From an uncultured Dialister sp. (GTDB lineage Bacteria > Bacillota > Negativicutes > Veillonellales > Dialisteraceae), in the NCBI GenBank assembly GCA_934178345.1, contig CAKPQG010000010.1:1-64000 (forward strand): 64,000 nt of DNA, read 5' to 3'. The position numbers were made by a program, and so were the translations under genes. Below are positions 1 to 8,183 of the stretch, in pieces. The notes under the pieces were generated by a model that worked only from the letters and a program-made list of their open reading frames with translations, did no database searches and was not told the DNA's origin. Each line of letters begins with the position of its first letter. The stretch's first letter is position 1.

Positions 1-1284
1 GAGGAAGAGGAGGGTGTGGAAATCAGATTTCTCCACCGTCACATGGCGGCTCTCGAGCCAGTGAGAGAGGAGCGGCGCGGGCAGGGGGCCGGTCGTGAGG
101 AGCACTTTGCAGGGGTCTGTGAGGTAGAGGTTTTCTGCGATATGGGAGAAGCCGTGCCATGTGTCTTTGGGGGAAATCGCAAAGAACGCGGGGTCCGAGA
201 GGATTTCTTCTGTCGGATGGGTTTCCCAGGAAGCGGCGCGCACCATGGGAGCGGTGAAGGGCCGGAGGAGGCGGCAGCGCTTGAGGATGGATCTCTTTAG
301 CTCTGTTGCCGTGATCGCGGCTTTTTGCCAGAGCTCCCTTCCTTTCTTCTGGTGGAGGTACGCATTCATTTCCAGTCCTGCAAGGAGCGGATAGTAAGGG
401 GAGGTCGATATGTGCATGAGGTAGGCGGCCTGCAGGACATCATCCTCGAGGTAGCGCGCCATCCCCCGCAGGTGGCTGTCCTTCTTGTGGAGCTGGCTCG
501 TCATAGAGAATCCGGCAAGCTGCTTGTGGACGGACTGCGTCACGAGAATGCCGGGATCGTCTTTCGTCAGGGGGAAGGTGAGGACGGCAGAATCGCAAAG
601 GAGCGGGAGAAAATTTTCGTAGCCGGCCCATGCGCCGTCGAAGAGAATGTAATCACAGAGAGGGGCGATGCGGCGAAGGATTTCTCTCGCATTCAGAAAG
701 AGACCGTCATAGGTGGAGAGCTGGAGGCAGGCAAGGCGGTAGGGACGCTGCTTTTTCCCTGCATCGGGCGAGAGCTTTGCCGCTTTCTCGCGGAGGCGGG
801 CCGGGTCAAGCGTTTCTTCCGTCAGTCCGCCGATGATGCCGCTTTCGTTTCGCTCGGAGGCGAGGTAGACAGGAAGTCCGCCGGCAGCGGCGAGTGCGGC
901 CTGCGAGGCAGACTTGTGGTTATTCCTGTCGAAAAGAATGAGGTCGCCCTCGGAAACGAGTGCGCTGATCGCGATGCGGTTCGATGTCGAGGTGCCGCCT
1001 AAGACGAAGAAGCAGCGGTCGCTGCCATACACGCTCGCGGCGAGAGCTTCTGCCTCTCCCGAGACGCCTTCGTGTGAGGACGGATCACCGATGACGGAAG
1101 AAGAGTCCGAGATGTCCGCGGTGAAAGCGCCTTCACCGAGCGAAGAGACAAAGGCGCGTCCTTCAGGGATTTCTTCAAACAGCGCGCCGCTGTGGTGTCC
1201 CGGCGTGCAGAAATCATCGCGCGCTTCTTTCGCAAAGTTCAAAAGTGCTTTCGTGAAGGGGGGAAGGTGGGAATGGTCGGTCAT
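1..1284 (-). CDS. Orn/Lys/Arg decarboxylase family protein (5' part, cut by window edge)
   Basis: Reading the minus strand from an ATG at 1284 gives 428 uninterrupted codons running off the left edge. The start is supported by AAAGGAG about 8 nt upstream. The N-terminus (MTDHSHLPPFTKALLNFAKE, then FCTPGHHSG) and the segment LGGTSTSNRIAISALV followed by FDRNNHKS match the PLP-dependent fold-type I Orn/Lys/Arg decarboxylases (SpeA/Cad type, also YaaO-like). The PLP lysine region is visible as SVHKQLAGFSMTSQ near residue 255. These enzymes decarboxylate basic amino acids to polyamines or cadaverine in the cytoplasm. The substrate cannot be read from this fragment and the C-terminal domain is outside the window. 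Plus-strand open frames over this stretch are shadows. Confidence 0.88.
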   Translation of the reverse strand, partial: MTDHSHLPPFTKALLNFAKEARDDFCTPGHHSGALFEEIPEGRAFVSSLGEGAFTADISDSSSVIGDPSSHEGVSGEAEALAASVYGSDRCFFVLGGTSTSNRIAISALVSEGDLILFDRNNHKSASQAALAAAGGLPVYLASERNESGIIGGLTEETLDPARLREKAAKLSPDAGKKQRPYRLACLQLSTYDGLFLNAREILRRIAPLCDYILFDGAWAGYENFLPLLCDSAVLTFPLTKDDPGILVTQSVHKQLAGFSMTSQLHKKDSHLRGMARYLEDDVLQAAYLMHISTSPYYPLLAGLEMNAYLHQKKGRELWQKAAITATELKRSILKRCRLLRPFTAPMVRAASWETHPTEEILSDPAFFAISPKDTWHGFSHIAENLYLTDPCKVLLTTGPLPAPLLSHWLESRHVTVEKSDFHTLLFL

Positions 1285-1318
1285 TGAATTCAGCTCCTTT
1301 GCCTGTATTGTAACATAA

Positions 1319-1965
1319 GTTGGGGGGCAGGGTTAGCCCTGGGGGCGTGTCGCCCCTTGATTGCGGATGAAAGTTTTGCGAGAATGAGGAATTAGGAATG
1401 GTGGTGCGGCGCATAAAAATCAGAAGCGCCGCGAAGTATAAATAAGGCGATGCCCGAAAGTGGCATTTAAGTCACCAGTCACTAGTCACAAGTCACTCGA
1501 GGCTTCTAATCCCTAATCCCCAATCCCTAATCCCTAGCTACTCATCCCTGCTTTCAAACTTCAGGTTGATGGGTTCAGGGTTACCCCTGAGACGGCTCCG
1601 TCCACTGATTATGAATGAAAGCTCGGCTCTCTAGTTGGAGTGAGGAGTGAGGAGTGGTGGTGCGGCGCAAAAAATCAAAAGCGCCGCAGAATTTTGATAG
1701 CGCTTCGCGCCGTCGTCATTTCGAGCGAAGCCCTTGAATCTTTTTTGTTCGCGATCAGGCGGATTATGTTTGTAAACCCTAAACGGGAAACCTGTTATCC
1801 TCAAGACCTTCGGGCATCGCCCCATATTATATTCGCGGCGAAGCCGCCACCTTCATTCCTAATTCCTAATTCCTCATTCCTAATTCGAGCAGAGCGTTCA
1901 TCCCCGATCAAGGAACAGCACGCCCACGGGCTCCCCCCCCCTGAACATAATCCTATCAACAAACG
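1319..1965. repeat. Composite intergenic repeat block 1
   Basis: This 650-base gap between divergent genes holds two minus-oriented copies and one plus-oriented copy of the local mosaic repeat: GC-rich hairpin cores (GCGGCGC/GCGCCGC) near 1405 and 1660, CTAATCC and GTCACTA heptamer tracts near 1470-1540, and ATTCCTA tracts near 1855-1885. A fragment GTCATTTCGAGCGAAG lies near 1715. No gene is supported here. Confidence 0.85.
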
Positions 1966-1981
1966 ATTCGATTTATGTTAA

Positions 1982-2024
1982 TATAATAGAGTACATTCAT
2001 GATGGGGTGGTGCGCGCAAGGAGG
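1982..2024 (+). promoter_or_regulatory. scpA -10 box and Shine-Dalgarno
   Basis: A TATAAT sits at 1982-1987 and a perfect AAGGAGG at 2018-2024. The ribosome binding site is 8 nt ahead of an ATC codon at 2033 but 26 nt ahead of the first canonical start (GTG 2051), so it decides the scpA start discussed under that gene. Confidence 0.6.
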
Positions 2025-2032
2025 CGGGAGAG

Positions 2033-2728
2033 ATCGAAAAAGAATATCAGGTGAATCTTCCGGTCTTCGAAGGGCCGCTGGATCTTTTGCTGCACCTCGT
2101 GACGAAGAACCGGATCGATATCCATGACATACCGATCCATGAGATCACCGAGCAGTATCTCGCGTATCTCCGGAAAGCGCAGGAGCTCGATCTGGAGCTG
2201 GCGAGCAGTTTCTTCGCCATGGCCTCGACGCTGCTCTTCATCAAGTCGCGGATGCTGCTCCCGAAGCGGCGGCAGGAGGCGGCCGATGAGACAGAAGACC
2301 CGAGAGCCGAGCTCGCGCGGTCGCTCGAAGAATTCAAGCGGATGAAGGAGATCAAGGGGCGCATCGAGGAACTCATCGAAGCCGAGCGGCCGTACTGGAA
2401 GAAAGAGCCCGAGGCGATGAAGGGCGGGCTGTATCAGGGGCGGATTTCCCTCTTGAAGCTGCGCGCCGCCTTTCTCTCGCTCTATGACTCTCTCCATGAA
2501 GAGGAGGAAGAAATCCTCGCCCCCGAAGAGGTGTCGATGGAGCAGGAAATGGAGACGCTGAAGGAAACGCTCTCGCGACTTCGCCGTGTGGACTTCACGC
2601 AGTATTTCCGGCGGCTGAAGACACGCCTCCGCCTCGCCGTCACCCTCGTGGCACTCCTTGAACTGATCCGTCTTGGAGAGGTGAGGGTGATCGAAGGCGC
2701 AGGGGGATTGGAAATTGTGAGGGATTAG
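2033..2728 (+). CDS. scpA: Segregation and condensation protein A
   Basis: ScpA is the kleisin of the SMC-ScpAB complex that compacts and separates replicated chromosomes. The protein shows the family N-terminus (EYQVNLPVFEGPLDLLLHLV), the DIHDIPIHEITEQYL segment, the SFFAMASTLLFIKSRMLLPK helix and a C-terminal winged-helix (VTLVALLELIRLGEVRV). ScpA proteins normally begin M-E-Y-Q-V; here the residues KEYQV lie upstream of the first canonical start, GTG 2051. The codon at the expected Met position is ATC at 2033, 8 nt after AAGGAGG, and no ATG, GTG or TTG exists between the upstream stop at 2000 and 2051. I therefore place the start at the unusual ATC; a caller restricted to canonical starts would give 2051-2728. 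scpB follows after a repeat block of about 470 bp. Confidence 0.9.
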   Translation: MEKEYQVNLPVFEGPLDLLLHLVTKNRIDIHDIPIHEITEQYLAYLRKAQELDLELASSFFAMASTLLFIKSRMLLPKRRQEAADETEDPRAELARSLEEFKRMKEIKGRIEELIEAERPYWKKEPEAMKGGLYQGRISLLKLRAAFLSLYDSLHEEEEEILAPEEVSMEQEMETLKETLSRLRRVDFTQYFRRLKTRLRLAVTLVALLELIRLGEVRVIEGAGGLEIVRD

Positions 2729-3185
2729 GGGTTAAGGTTCAAGTAGTCGGGCTAACCCTGAAGTTTGAAAGCAGAGATGGGGTTCAAGGTTCAGGTTGAT
2801 GGGTTCAGGGGTGTAGTGGCAGCTTCGCTGCAAAATATATATTTGTGGCGAAGCCGCCCCACGGGCTAATCCTGAATCCCGAACCCTGAAGTTTGAAAGC
2901 AGGTATGAGTGGCTAGGGATTAGTGGCTAGGGATTAGGAGCCGCAAGTGACTGGTAGCTAGTGACTGGTGACTTAAATACCACCTTCGGGCATCGCCACT
3001 ATTTATACTCCGCGGCGCTTCTGCTTTTTATGCGCCGCACCACCATTCCTAATTCCTCATTCCTAATTCCTCATTCGCGCAAAGCTTTCATTCAAAATCA
3101 GTGGACGGAGCCGCCCCACGGGCTAATCCTGAATCCCGAACCCCGAACCCTGAACCCTGAACCCTGAACCCTTAAACCCATAACG
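2729..3185. repeat. Composite intergenic repeat block 2 (between scpA and scpB)
   Basis: The block holds a CCCTGAA/TTCAAGG-type tract, the TTTGAAAGCAG module twice (near 2765 and 2890), CTAGGGATTAG and GTGACTGG heptamers, the core with GCGGCGC near 3011, ATTCCTA tracts near 3045-3075 and CCCTGAA heptamers at about 3125-3175. It separates two genes that are usually adjacent or overlapping. Confidence 0.88.
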
Positions 3186-3200
3186 CAACAAAGGACATTT

Positions 3201-3737
3201 ATGACAAACACTCTTATACAGCTATCAGCGCTCATCGAAGCCTTTCTTTTTGCGAAAGGGAGTCCTGTCTCTTTGACCGACATGGCAAAGGCCGTGGGAG
3301 AAGACTCTCAGATGATCGAGAAAGCGCTCACGCTGCTGTCTGAAAAATATGAAAAGCCAGACTCCGGCTTGACGCTCCATCACACGGGCGCGGGGTACAT
3401 GCTGGCGACGAAGAAGAAATACGACACCTGGCTCTCCTCCCTTCTGGGAAAACAGACGCCGCTCTCGGCTGCGGCGCTGGAGACGCTGGCGGTGGTGGCC
3501 TGCAAAGAGCCTGTGACGCGAGTCGAGATCGAGAAGATCCGCGGCGTGGCGGCAGGCCGTGTGCTGGGGCTCCTCATGGAGAAGGGCCTCATCGAAGAAA
3601 GAGGACGTCTGGATATCCCCGGACGGCCGATCCTTTATGGTACGACGAAGCGTTTCCTCGCCTGCACCGGGCTTTCGGATGTGAATGAGCTCCGGATGCG
3701 CTGGCGAGAAGGACTGGAAGAAGGAGAACTATTTTGA
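3201..3737 (+). CDS. scpB: Segregation and condensation protein B
   Basis: ScpB forms a dimer that binds the ScpA kleisin in the SMC complex. The 178-aa protein has the two winged-helix domains of the family: N-terminal QLSALIEAFLFAKGSPVSLTDMAKAV and central LSAAALETLAVVACKEPVTRVEIEKIRG, followed by the diagnostic GRLDIPGRPILYGTTKRFL. Length and motif order are normal. The start is ATG 3201, preceded by AAAGGAC, a modest ribosome binding site. It overlaps the following pseudouridine synthase by 4 nt, so the two are probably translationally coupled. Confidence 0.96.
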   Translation: MTNTLIQLSALIEAFLFAKGSPVSLTDMAKAVGEDSQMIEKALTLLSEKYEKPDSGLTLHHTGAGYMLATKKKYDTWLSSLLGKQTPLSAAALETLAVVACKEPVTRVEIEKIRGVAAGRVLGLLMEKGLIEERGRLDIPGRPILYGTTKRFLACTGLSDVNELRMRWREGLEEGELF

Positions 3738-4456
3738 AAGAACGTTTACAGAAGGTATTGAGCCATGCGGGCATCTGTTCCCGCCGCAAGGCAGAAGAGC
3801 TGATCGAAGCGGGACAGGTCCGTGTGAATGGCAAGGTCATCCGCGAGTTGGGGAGTGAAGCCGATCCCGTTTCCGATCGCATCGAGGTTGCCGGAGAGCG
3901 CATCCGTCCTGAGCGGAAACGCTATTTCCTTTTCTACAAGCCGGATAATGTCATCACGTCCGTCACCGACCCGCAGGGGCGGCGCACGGTCATGGACTAT
4001 TTCAGAAATATCCGTGAGCGCATTTTCCCGGTCGGACGTCTTGACTATCACTCCGAAGGACTGCTCCTCATGACGAATGATGGCGAGCTCGACAACATTT
4101 TGACCCATCCGAAGCATGAGGTCAAAAAGGTATATGAAGTCACGGTCCGCGGGAAATATTCACTGAAGCTGGCAGATAAAATGTCGAAGGGCGTGCGCAT
4201 CGACAGCGGAGTGACTGCACCGTGCGAGATCGAAGTCCTTGGCTATGATAAGGAGAAAAATAAGACGAAGGTACGCATGACACTCCATGAAGGCAAGAAC
4301 CGGGAGATCCGTAAAATGATGGCGGCTTTCCACTATCCCGTCTTCGGGCTGAAACGCGTGCAGTACAGTTTCCTGACGCTTGCCGGCGTCGCTCGCGGGG
4401 AATACCGCCGTCTGTCCTTAGAGGAGGTCAAGAAACTGTATGAGCTCCACAAATAA
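3734..4456 (+). CDS. rluB: rRNA pseudouridine synthase, RsuA/RluB family
   Basis: The 240-aa protein starts with an S4 RNA-binding domain (LQKVLSHAGICSRRKAEELI, residues 4-23) and continues with the RsuA/RluB/RluE-type catalytic domain. The motif FPVGRLDYHSEGLLLMTNDG carries the catalytic Asp, and GKNREIRKMM is the conserved C-terminal motif. It should isomerise a uridine of 23S rRNA (RluB type) in the cytoplasm; RluB versus RsuA specificity is inferred from the scpB neighbourhood typical of Firmicutes. The start TTG 3734 overlaps the scpB stop (TTGA), with GGAG about 9 nt upstream. Confidence 0.9.
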   Translation: MKERLQKVLSHAGICSRRKAEELIEAGQVRVNGKVIRELGSEADPVSDRIEVAGERIRPERKRYFLFYKPDNVITSVTDPQGRRTVMDYFRNIRERIFPVGRLDYHSEGLLLMTNDGELDNILTHPKHEVKKVYEVTVRGKYSLKLADKMSKGVRIDSGVTAPCEIEVLGYDKEKNKTKVRMTLHEGKNREIRKMMAAFHYPVFGLKRVQYSFLTLAGVARGEYRRLSLEEVKKLYELHK

Positions 4457-5690
4457 AAAAATCGCCATCATCGGAGCCGGTGTGGCGGGACTTCTGGCAG
4501 CTGTCACGGCGGCTGACCGGGGAGCCAAAGTGATGCTCTTTGAAAAAATGCCGAAGGTCGGCCTGAAGATGGGCATCACCGGCAAAGGCCGCTGCAATCT
4601 GACCAACAGCGCGCCCATCATGGATTTCATCGGGAAGACACCGGGCAATGGGAAATTTCTCTACAGCGCCTACGAAGCCTTCTCGAATGAAGACCTGCTG
4701 GAGCTGCTCCATGGCTATGGCCTTGCGACCAAGGTCGAGCGCGGCGGACGCGTCTTCCCTGCCAGCGATGATGCCCAGGAAGTGCGCCACCTTTTCATGC
4801 GCCTTCTCAAAGAAAAGAAGGTCGAGCTTCACTTGGAGGAGCCGGTGTCTCATATCGTCGTCACAGATGGCAGGGCGAAAGGCGTCGTCACGAAGAAGGG
4901 ACGCTACGATACCGATGCTGTGATCCTGACGACCGGCGGTGCATCGTATCCGCGCACGGGCTCGACGGGGGACGGGTATCGGATGGCTGGGGAAATCGGG
5001 CACAAGGTCACGACCATCCGCCCGGCTCTTATCCCTCTCGTCACGAAAGAAAGCTGGCCGAAGGACCTGCAGGGGCTCTCCCTCAAGAATGTTACACTGG
5101 CCCTTTCCGCCGGCGGGCGCAGAAAGGCAGAGGAATTCGGAGAGATGCTCTTCACCCATTTCGGCATCACAGGCCCCATCGTGCTGTCCCTCTCCGATAA
5201 AGCCTCCCTTTGGCTCTCACAGGGACATCCCGTAGAAGCGACGCTCGATCTCAAGCCTGCCCTCACGCAGGAAGTCCTCGATAAGCGAGTCCTGAGGGAT
5301 CTCGAAAAGCACCACCTGAAGCAGATGGCCGGCGCTCTCGTCGAGCTTCTCCCGCATCGCATGATCGACGTCGTGCTTTCGCTGGCAGGCATCCCCAGGG
5401 ATCTTCCCGTCAGCGAACTCAAGAAAGCCCAGCGCGCGTCCCTCGTGCAGACGATGAAGTCCATGAAGCTCACCATCATGGGTACACGGCCCATCGACGA
5501 AGCCATCGTGACGGCTGGCGGCATCTCCGTCAAAGAAGTGAATCCGTCCACCATGGAATCAAAGAAAGTGGCAGGACTCTACTTCGCCGGAGAAGTCCTA
5601 GATATCCACGCCTTCACTGGCGGCTACAATCTGCAGGCGGCCTTTTCGACCGGACACCTGGCAGCGGAAAGTGCAGCCAGCGGTGACTAG
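4440..5690 (+). CDS. NAD(P)/FAD-dependent oxidoreductase, HI0933/BaiN-like family
   Basis: The 416-aa flavoprotein begins with a dinucleotide-binding motif (IAIIGAGVAGLLAAVTAADR) followed by the family hallmark GITGKGRCNLTN. It ends with the second FAD contact, GLYFAGEVLDIHAFTGGYNL and QAAFSTGHLA. This matches the HI0933-like aminoacetone oxidase/BaiN group, whose physiological substrate is mostly unknown; bile-acid activity should not be assumed. It begins 17 nt inside the preceding pseudouridine synthase gene, with AGAGGAGG upstream in that gene, which argues for one operon with scpAB-rluB. Confidence 0.88.
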   Translation: MSSTNKKIAIIGAGVAGLLAAVTAADRGAKVMLFEKMPKVGLKMGITGKGRCNLTNSAPIMDFIGKTPGNGKFLYSAYEAFSNEDLLELLHGYGLATKVERGGRVFPASDDAQEVRHLFMRLLKEKKVELHLEEPVSHIVVTDGRAKGVVTKKGRYDTDAVILTTGGASYPRTGSTGDGYRMAGEIGHKVTTIRPALIPLVTKESWPKDLQGLSLKNVTLALSAGGRRKAEEFGEMLFTHFGITGPIVLSLSDKASLWLSQGHPVEATLDLKPALTQEVLDKRVLRDLEKHHLKQMAGALVELLPHRMIDVVLSLAGIPRDLPVSELKKAQRASLVQTMKSMKLTIMGTRPIDEAIVTAGGISVKEVNPSTMESKKVAGLYFAGEVLDIHAFTGGYNLQAAFSTGHLAAESAASGD

Positions 5691-6195
5691 TGACTGGTGA
5701 CTAGTGACTAGTGGCTAGTGACTAGTGACTGGTGACTAGGAGACTAGAAGACATCAGACTCCCGCATCGTCATTTCGAGCGAAGCGAGAAATGTTCCTTG
5801 CAGACCGATAAACAATGGGTGTGTGAAAGCAGAAATACGTAACACCAAGACGTCGTTTCCCGCCAGTGCCTATGTGATACTAACCGCGGTGCCATAGAGA
5901 TGGAGGGCTACGCTTTCGATGACGATACGGGAAAGGGATATCCCCCAAAAAGTTTGAAAGCAGGGATGAGTGGCTAGGGATGAGGGATTAGAAATCTCAA
6001 GTGACTAGTGGACTGCTGACCAAATACCACCTTCGGGCATTGCTACCATCTATACTCCGCGGCGCTTCCCTATTTTTATGCGCCGCACCACCCCCTTTTG
6101 AACCTTTTGAACCTCTTGAACCTCTTGAACCTATAGAACCCGCCACCTCTTTCAAGCGCAATCAAAGGGCGATACGCCCAGAGGCAAACCCTGAA
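5685..6195. repeat. Composite intergenic repeat block 3
   Basis: GTGACTA/GTGACTG heptamers start right at the stop codon (5684-5745). Then come a GTCATTTCGAGCGAAGCGAG fragment near 5768, a TTTGAAAGCAG module near 5951, a GCGGCGC hairpin core at about 6055-6090 and a TTGAACCTC 9-bp-period tract at about 6100-6140. No coding sequence is supported. Confidence 0.85.
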
Positions 6196-6223
6196 TCAAT
6201 TCATATAAAGGAGATCATCATTT

Positions 6224-6901
6224 ATGCGAAAATTATCTATCGCTATCGACGGTCCGGCAGGGGCCGGCAAGAGCAGCGTGTCGAAGATCCTGGCATCGCG
6301 CCTTGGCTATGCCTATCTCGATACCGGAGCGATGTACCGCGCTGTCACCTATGAAGCCCTGAAGAAGGGTCTGACGGATCCGGCGGAAATCACTGCTATG
6401 ACCGAAGCGCTCGACATGGAAGTAAAGCCCGGTACGGACGCCATGCATGTCATTGTGGATGGGGAAGATGTGACACCCTTCATCCGCACGCCGGAAGTCT
6501 CCGGGCATGTATCGGAAGTCTCTGCCATCGGCGGCGTGCGCACAGCGATGGTCGCCATCCAGCGCCGCCAGGCCGAAAAAGGCGGCATCGTCCTTGACGG
6601 TCGTGACATCGGGACGACTGTCCTGCCGAAGGCGGATGTGAAGATCTTCCTCACCGCCTCTGTTCACACCCGTGCGCTTCGCCGCTTCAAAGAGCTCGAA
6701 GCCCTGCACCCGGAGCTTTCGCTCGAAGACATCGAAGCCGATGTGGCCAAGCGCGACTACATGGACAGTCATCGCGAGATCTCCCCCCTGAAGCAGGCAG
6801 AGGATGCCATCCTTCTTGATAACGGCGACCTCACGCTCGAAGGCACCGCAGAAGCCATGATCGCTATCTGTGAGAAAAAGTTTCCGGGGTTTAGTAAGTG
6901 A
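6224..6901 (+). CDS. cmk: (d)CMP kinase
   Basis: Cytidylate kinase phosphorylates CMP and dCMP with ATP for nucleic-acid and phospholipid precursor supply. The 225-aa protein has the P-loop IAIDGPAGAGKSSVSKILA (residues 6-24), YLDTGAMYRAVTYEALKKG for the nucleoside monophosphate site, the DGRDIGTTVLPKADVKIFLTA motif and the RDYMDSHREISPLKQAEDA segment. The ATG is preceded by AAAGGAGATC. The neighbours plsC and ispH-rpsA are the usual ones in Clostridia and Negativicutes, although a repeat block and a MITE-like element now separate the genes. Confidence 0.97.
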   Translation: MRKLSIAIDGPAGAGKSSVSKILASRLGYAYLDTGAMYRAVTYEALKKGLTDPAEITAMTEALDMEVKPGTDAMHVIVDGEDVTPFIRTPEVSGHVSEVSAIGGVRTAMVAIQRRQAEKGGIVLDGRDIGTTVLPKADVKIFLTASVHTRALRRFKELEALHPELSLEDIEADVAKRDYMDSHREISPLKQAEDAILLDNGDLTLEGTAEAMIAICEKKFPGFSK

Positions 6902-6990
6902 CTAGTGACTGGGGATTAAGGACTGGACATAGAGACTTGGAGACATCAGACATCTGAAGTCTAAAGTCTAAAGTCTAAAGTCTTTTAGTC
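6898..6990. repeat. Short tandem tracts after cmk
   Basis: GTGACTA heptamers directly after the cmk stop are followed by a 10/9-bp tract of the AGTCTAAAGTC type at about 6957-6985. It is a small piece of the intergenic mosaic. Confidence 0.7.
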
Positions 6991-7026
6991 TCCCTGTCTG
7001 CTTGCGCTTTATCAACTGCAAACGGC

Positions 7027-7191
7027 TAGGGAAACGCTGATTAAATCGCAGAATCAGATTTCATATGGATTTTTATACATAGCTTCGTCATCATCTTCCT
7101 TAAATAGCTCGCTATTCGCGTCAGATGATTCCTTGCTCTGTATAAAAATCCAAGAATGAAATCTGACAACGATTTAATCAGTGTTTCCCTA
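7027..7191. mobile_element. MITE-like palindromic element, copy A
   Basis: This 165-bp element has near-perfect terminal inverted repeats: TAGGGAAACGCTGATTAAAT at the left and its complement ATTTAATCAGTGTTTCCCTA at the right, 20/22 identical including the adjacent CG. Inner arms also pair (GGATTTTTATACA with TGTATAAAAATCC), and the centre contains AATAGCTCGCTATT. It has no ORF. It resembles copy B at 10324-10490 and a half copy at 57690. Confidence 0.8.
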
Positions 7192-7226
7192 ACAGCCAAC
7201 CACCATTTTCAAACGAGGTGAATCCT

Positions 7227-7820
7227 ATGGGCTATGCTATTGTCAGAGCCATTTTAAATTTCTTCTTCTTCGTCATCTTCGGTCTCAAGGTCGAAGGGCG
7301 GGAGAATGTGCCTCAGACCGGGGCCATCATCGTTGCGCCGAACCATAAGAGCTACTGGGATCCTCCTGTCGTCGGCGTGGCTTTTAATACCCGCATTATC
7401 CACTACATGGCGAAGGAAGAACTTTTCAAAAATCCATTCTTCGGCTGGCTGATCCGTCAGTTTGGTACGTTCCCGGTGAAGCGCGGCACCGTCGATCGCG
7501 CGGCTGTGCGTCAGGCCATCAAGGAAATCAAGGAGGGCAATCCTCTCGGCATTTTCCCGGAAGGCACCCGCATCAAGAGAGAGGGGCTTGGTCGTTTCCA
7601 CACGGGCATGGCATCCCTCGCCCTCATGACCGGTACTCCGGTCATCCCTGTCGCCGTCCTCGGTACGATGGACCTGCCTCGTAAAAATGGCCCCCTTGCC
7701 GTCCTCATCGGCAAGCCGATCGAAGTCAAAAAGCAGCGTCCGACCGATGAGAAAGTGGCTGAGCTCAATGACATCGTGAAGGCAGAAATTCAAAAACTGA
7801 TGGATGATTATAAAAAGTGA
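7227..7820 (+). CDS. plsC: 1-acyl-sn-glycerol-3-phosphate acyltransferase
   Basis: PlsC acylates lysophosphatidic acid at the membrane to make phosphatidic acid. The 197-aa protein has an N-terminal hydrophobic segment (AIVRAILNFFFFVIFGL), the catalytic NHKSYWD (HX4D) box near residue 43 and the FPEGTR glycerol-phosphate binding motif near residue 111. The ATG at 7227 has AGGTG 7 nt upstream; an in-frame GTG at 7218 overlaps that ribosome binding site and is less likely. Together with plsY and gpsA downstream, the window covers three steps of phosphatidate synthesis. Confidence 0.93.
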   Translation: MGYAIVRAILNFFFFVIFGLKVEGRENVPQTGAIIVAPNHKSYWDPPVVGVAFNTRIIHYMAKEELFKNPFFGWLIRQFGTFPVKRGTVDRAAVRQAIKEIKEGNPLGIFPEGTRIKREGLGRFHTGMASLALMTGTPVIPVAVLGTMDLPRKNGPLAVLIGKPIEVKKQRPTDEKVAELNDIVKAEIQKLMDDYKK

Positions 7821-8108
7821 CTGGTGACTAGGGACTAGTGACTAGGGACTAGTGACTAGGGACTGGTGGCTAGGGATTAGTAGCTAGGGATTAGGAGCGC
7901 CAGGTGACTCGTGACTAGATACCACCTTCGGGCATCGCCATTATTTATACTTTGCGGCGCTTTTGATTTTTATGCGCCGCACCACCACTCCTAACTCCTA
8001 ACTCCTAACTCCTCACTTCTAACTAGAGAGCAAAGCTCTCATCCACAATCAAAGGGCAACTCGCCCGATGAGCTAACCCTGAACCCTGAACCCTGAACCC
8101 TGAACCTT
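7818..8108. repeat. Composite intergenic repeat block 4
   Basis: Plus-oriented copy: GTGACTA heptamers from the plsC stop to about 7870, CTAGGGATTAG, the core CACCTTCGGGCATCGCC near 7923 with hairpin GCGGCGC...GCGCCGC (7953-7980), CTCCTAA heptamers near 7990-8020 and CCCTGAA heptamers at 8080-8105. Confidence 0.88.
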
Positions 8109-8183
8109 ATCTTGCTATTGAACTTTTCTATTTCAAACATAACGTCTGCTCTATAGCGGGCGTTTCAATTGAGAATTAAAATC

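Noticed and set aside
16..1318. Plus-strand open frames over the first 1.3 kb
   Set aside because: They are GC-driven shadows of the minus-strand decarboxylase, whose frame is open over 428 codons with recognisable motifs and a ribosome binding site.
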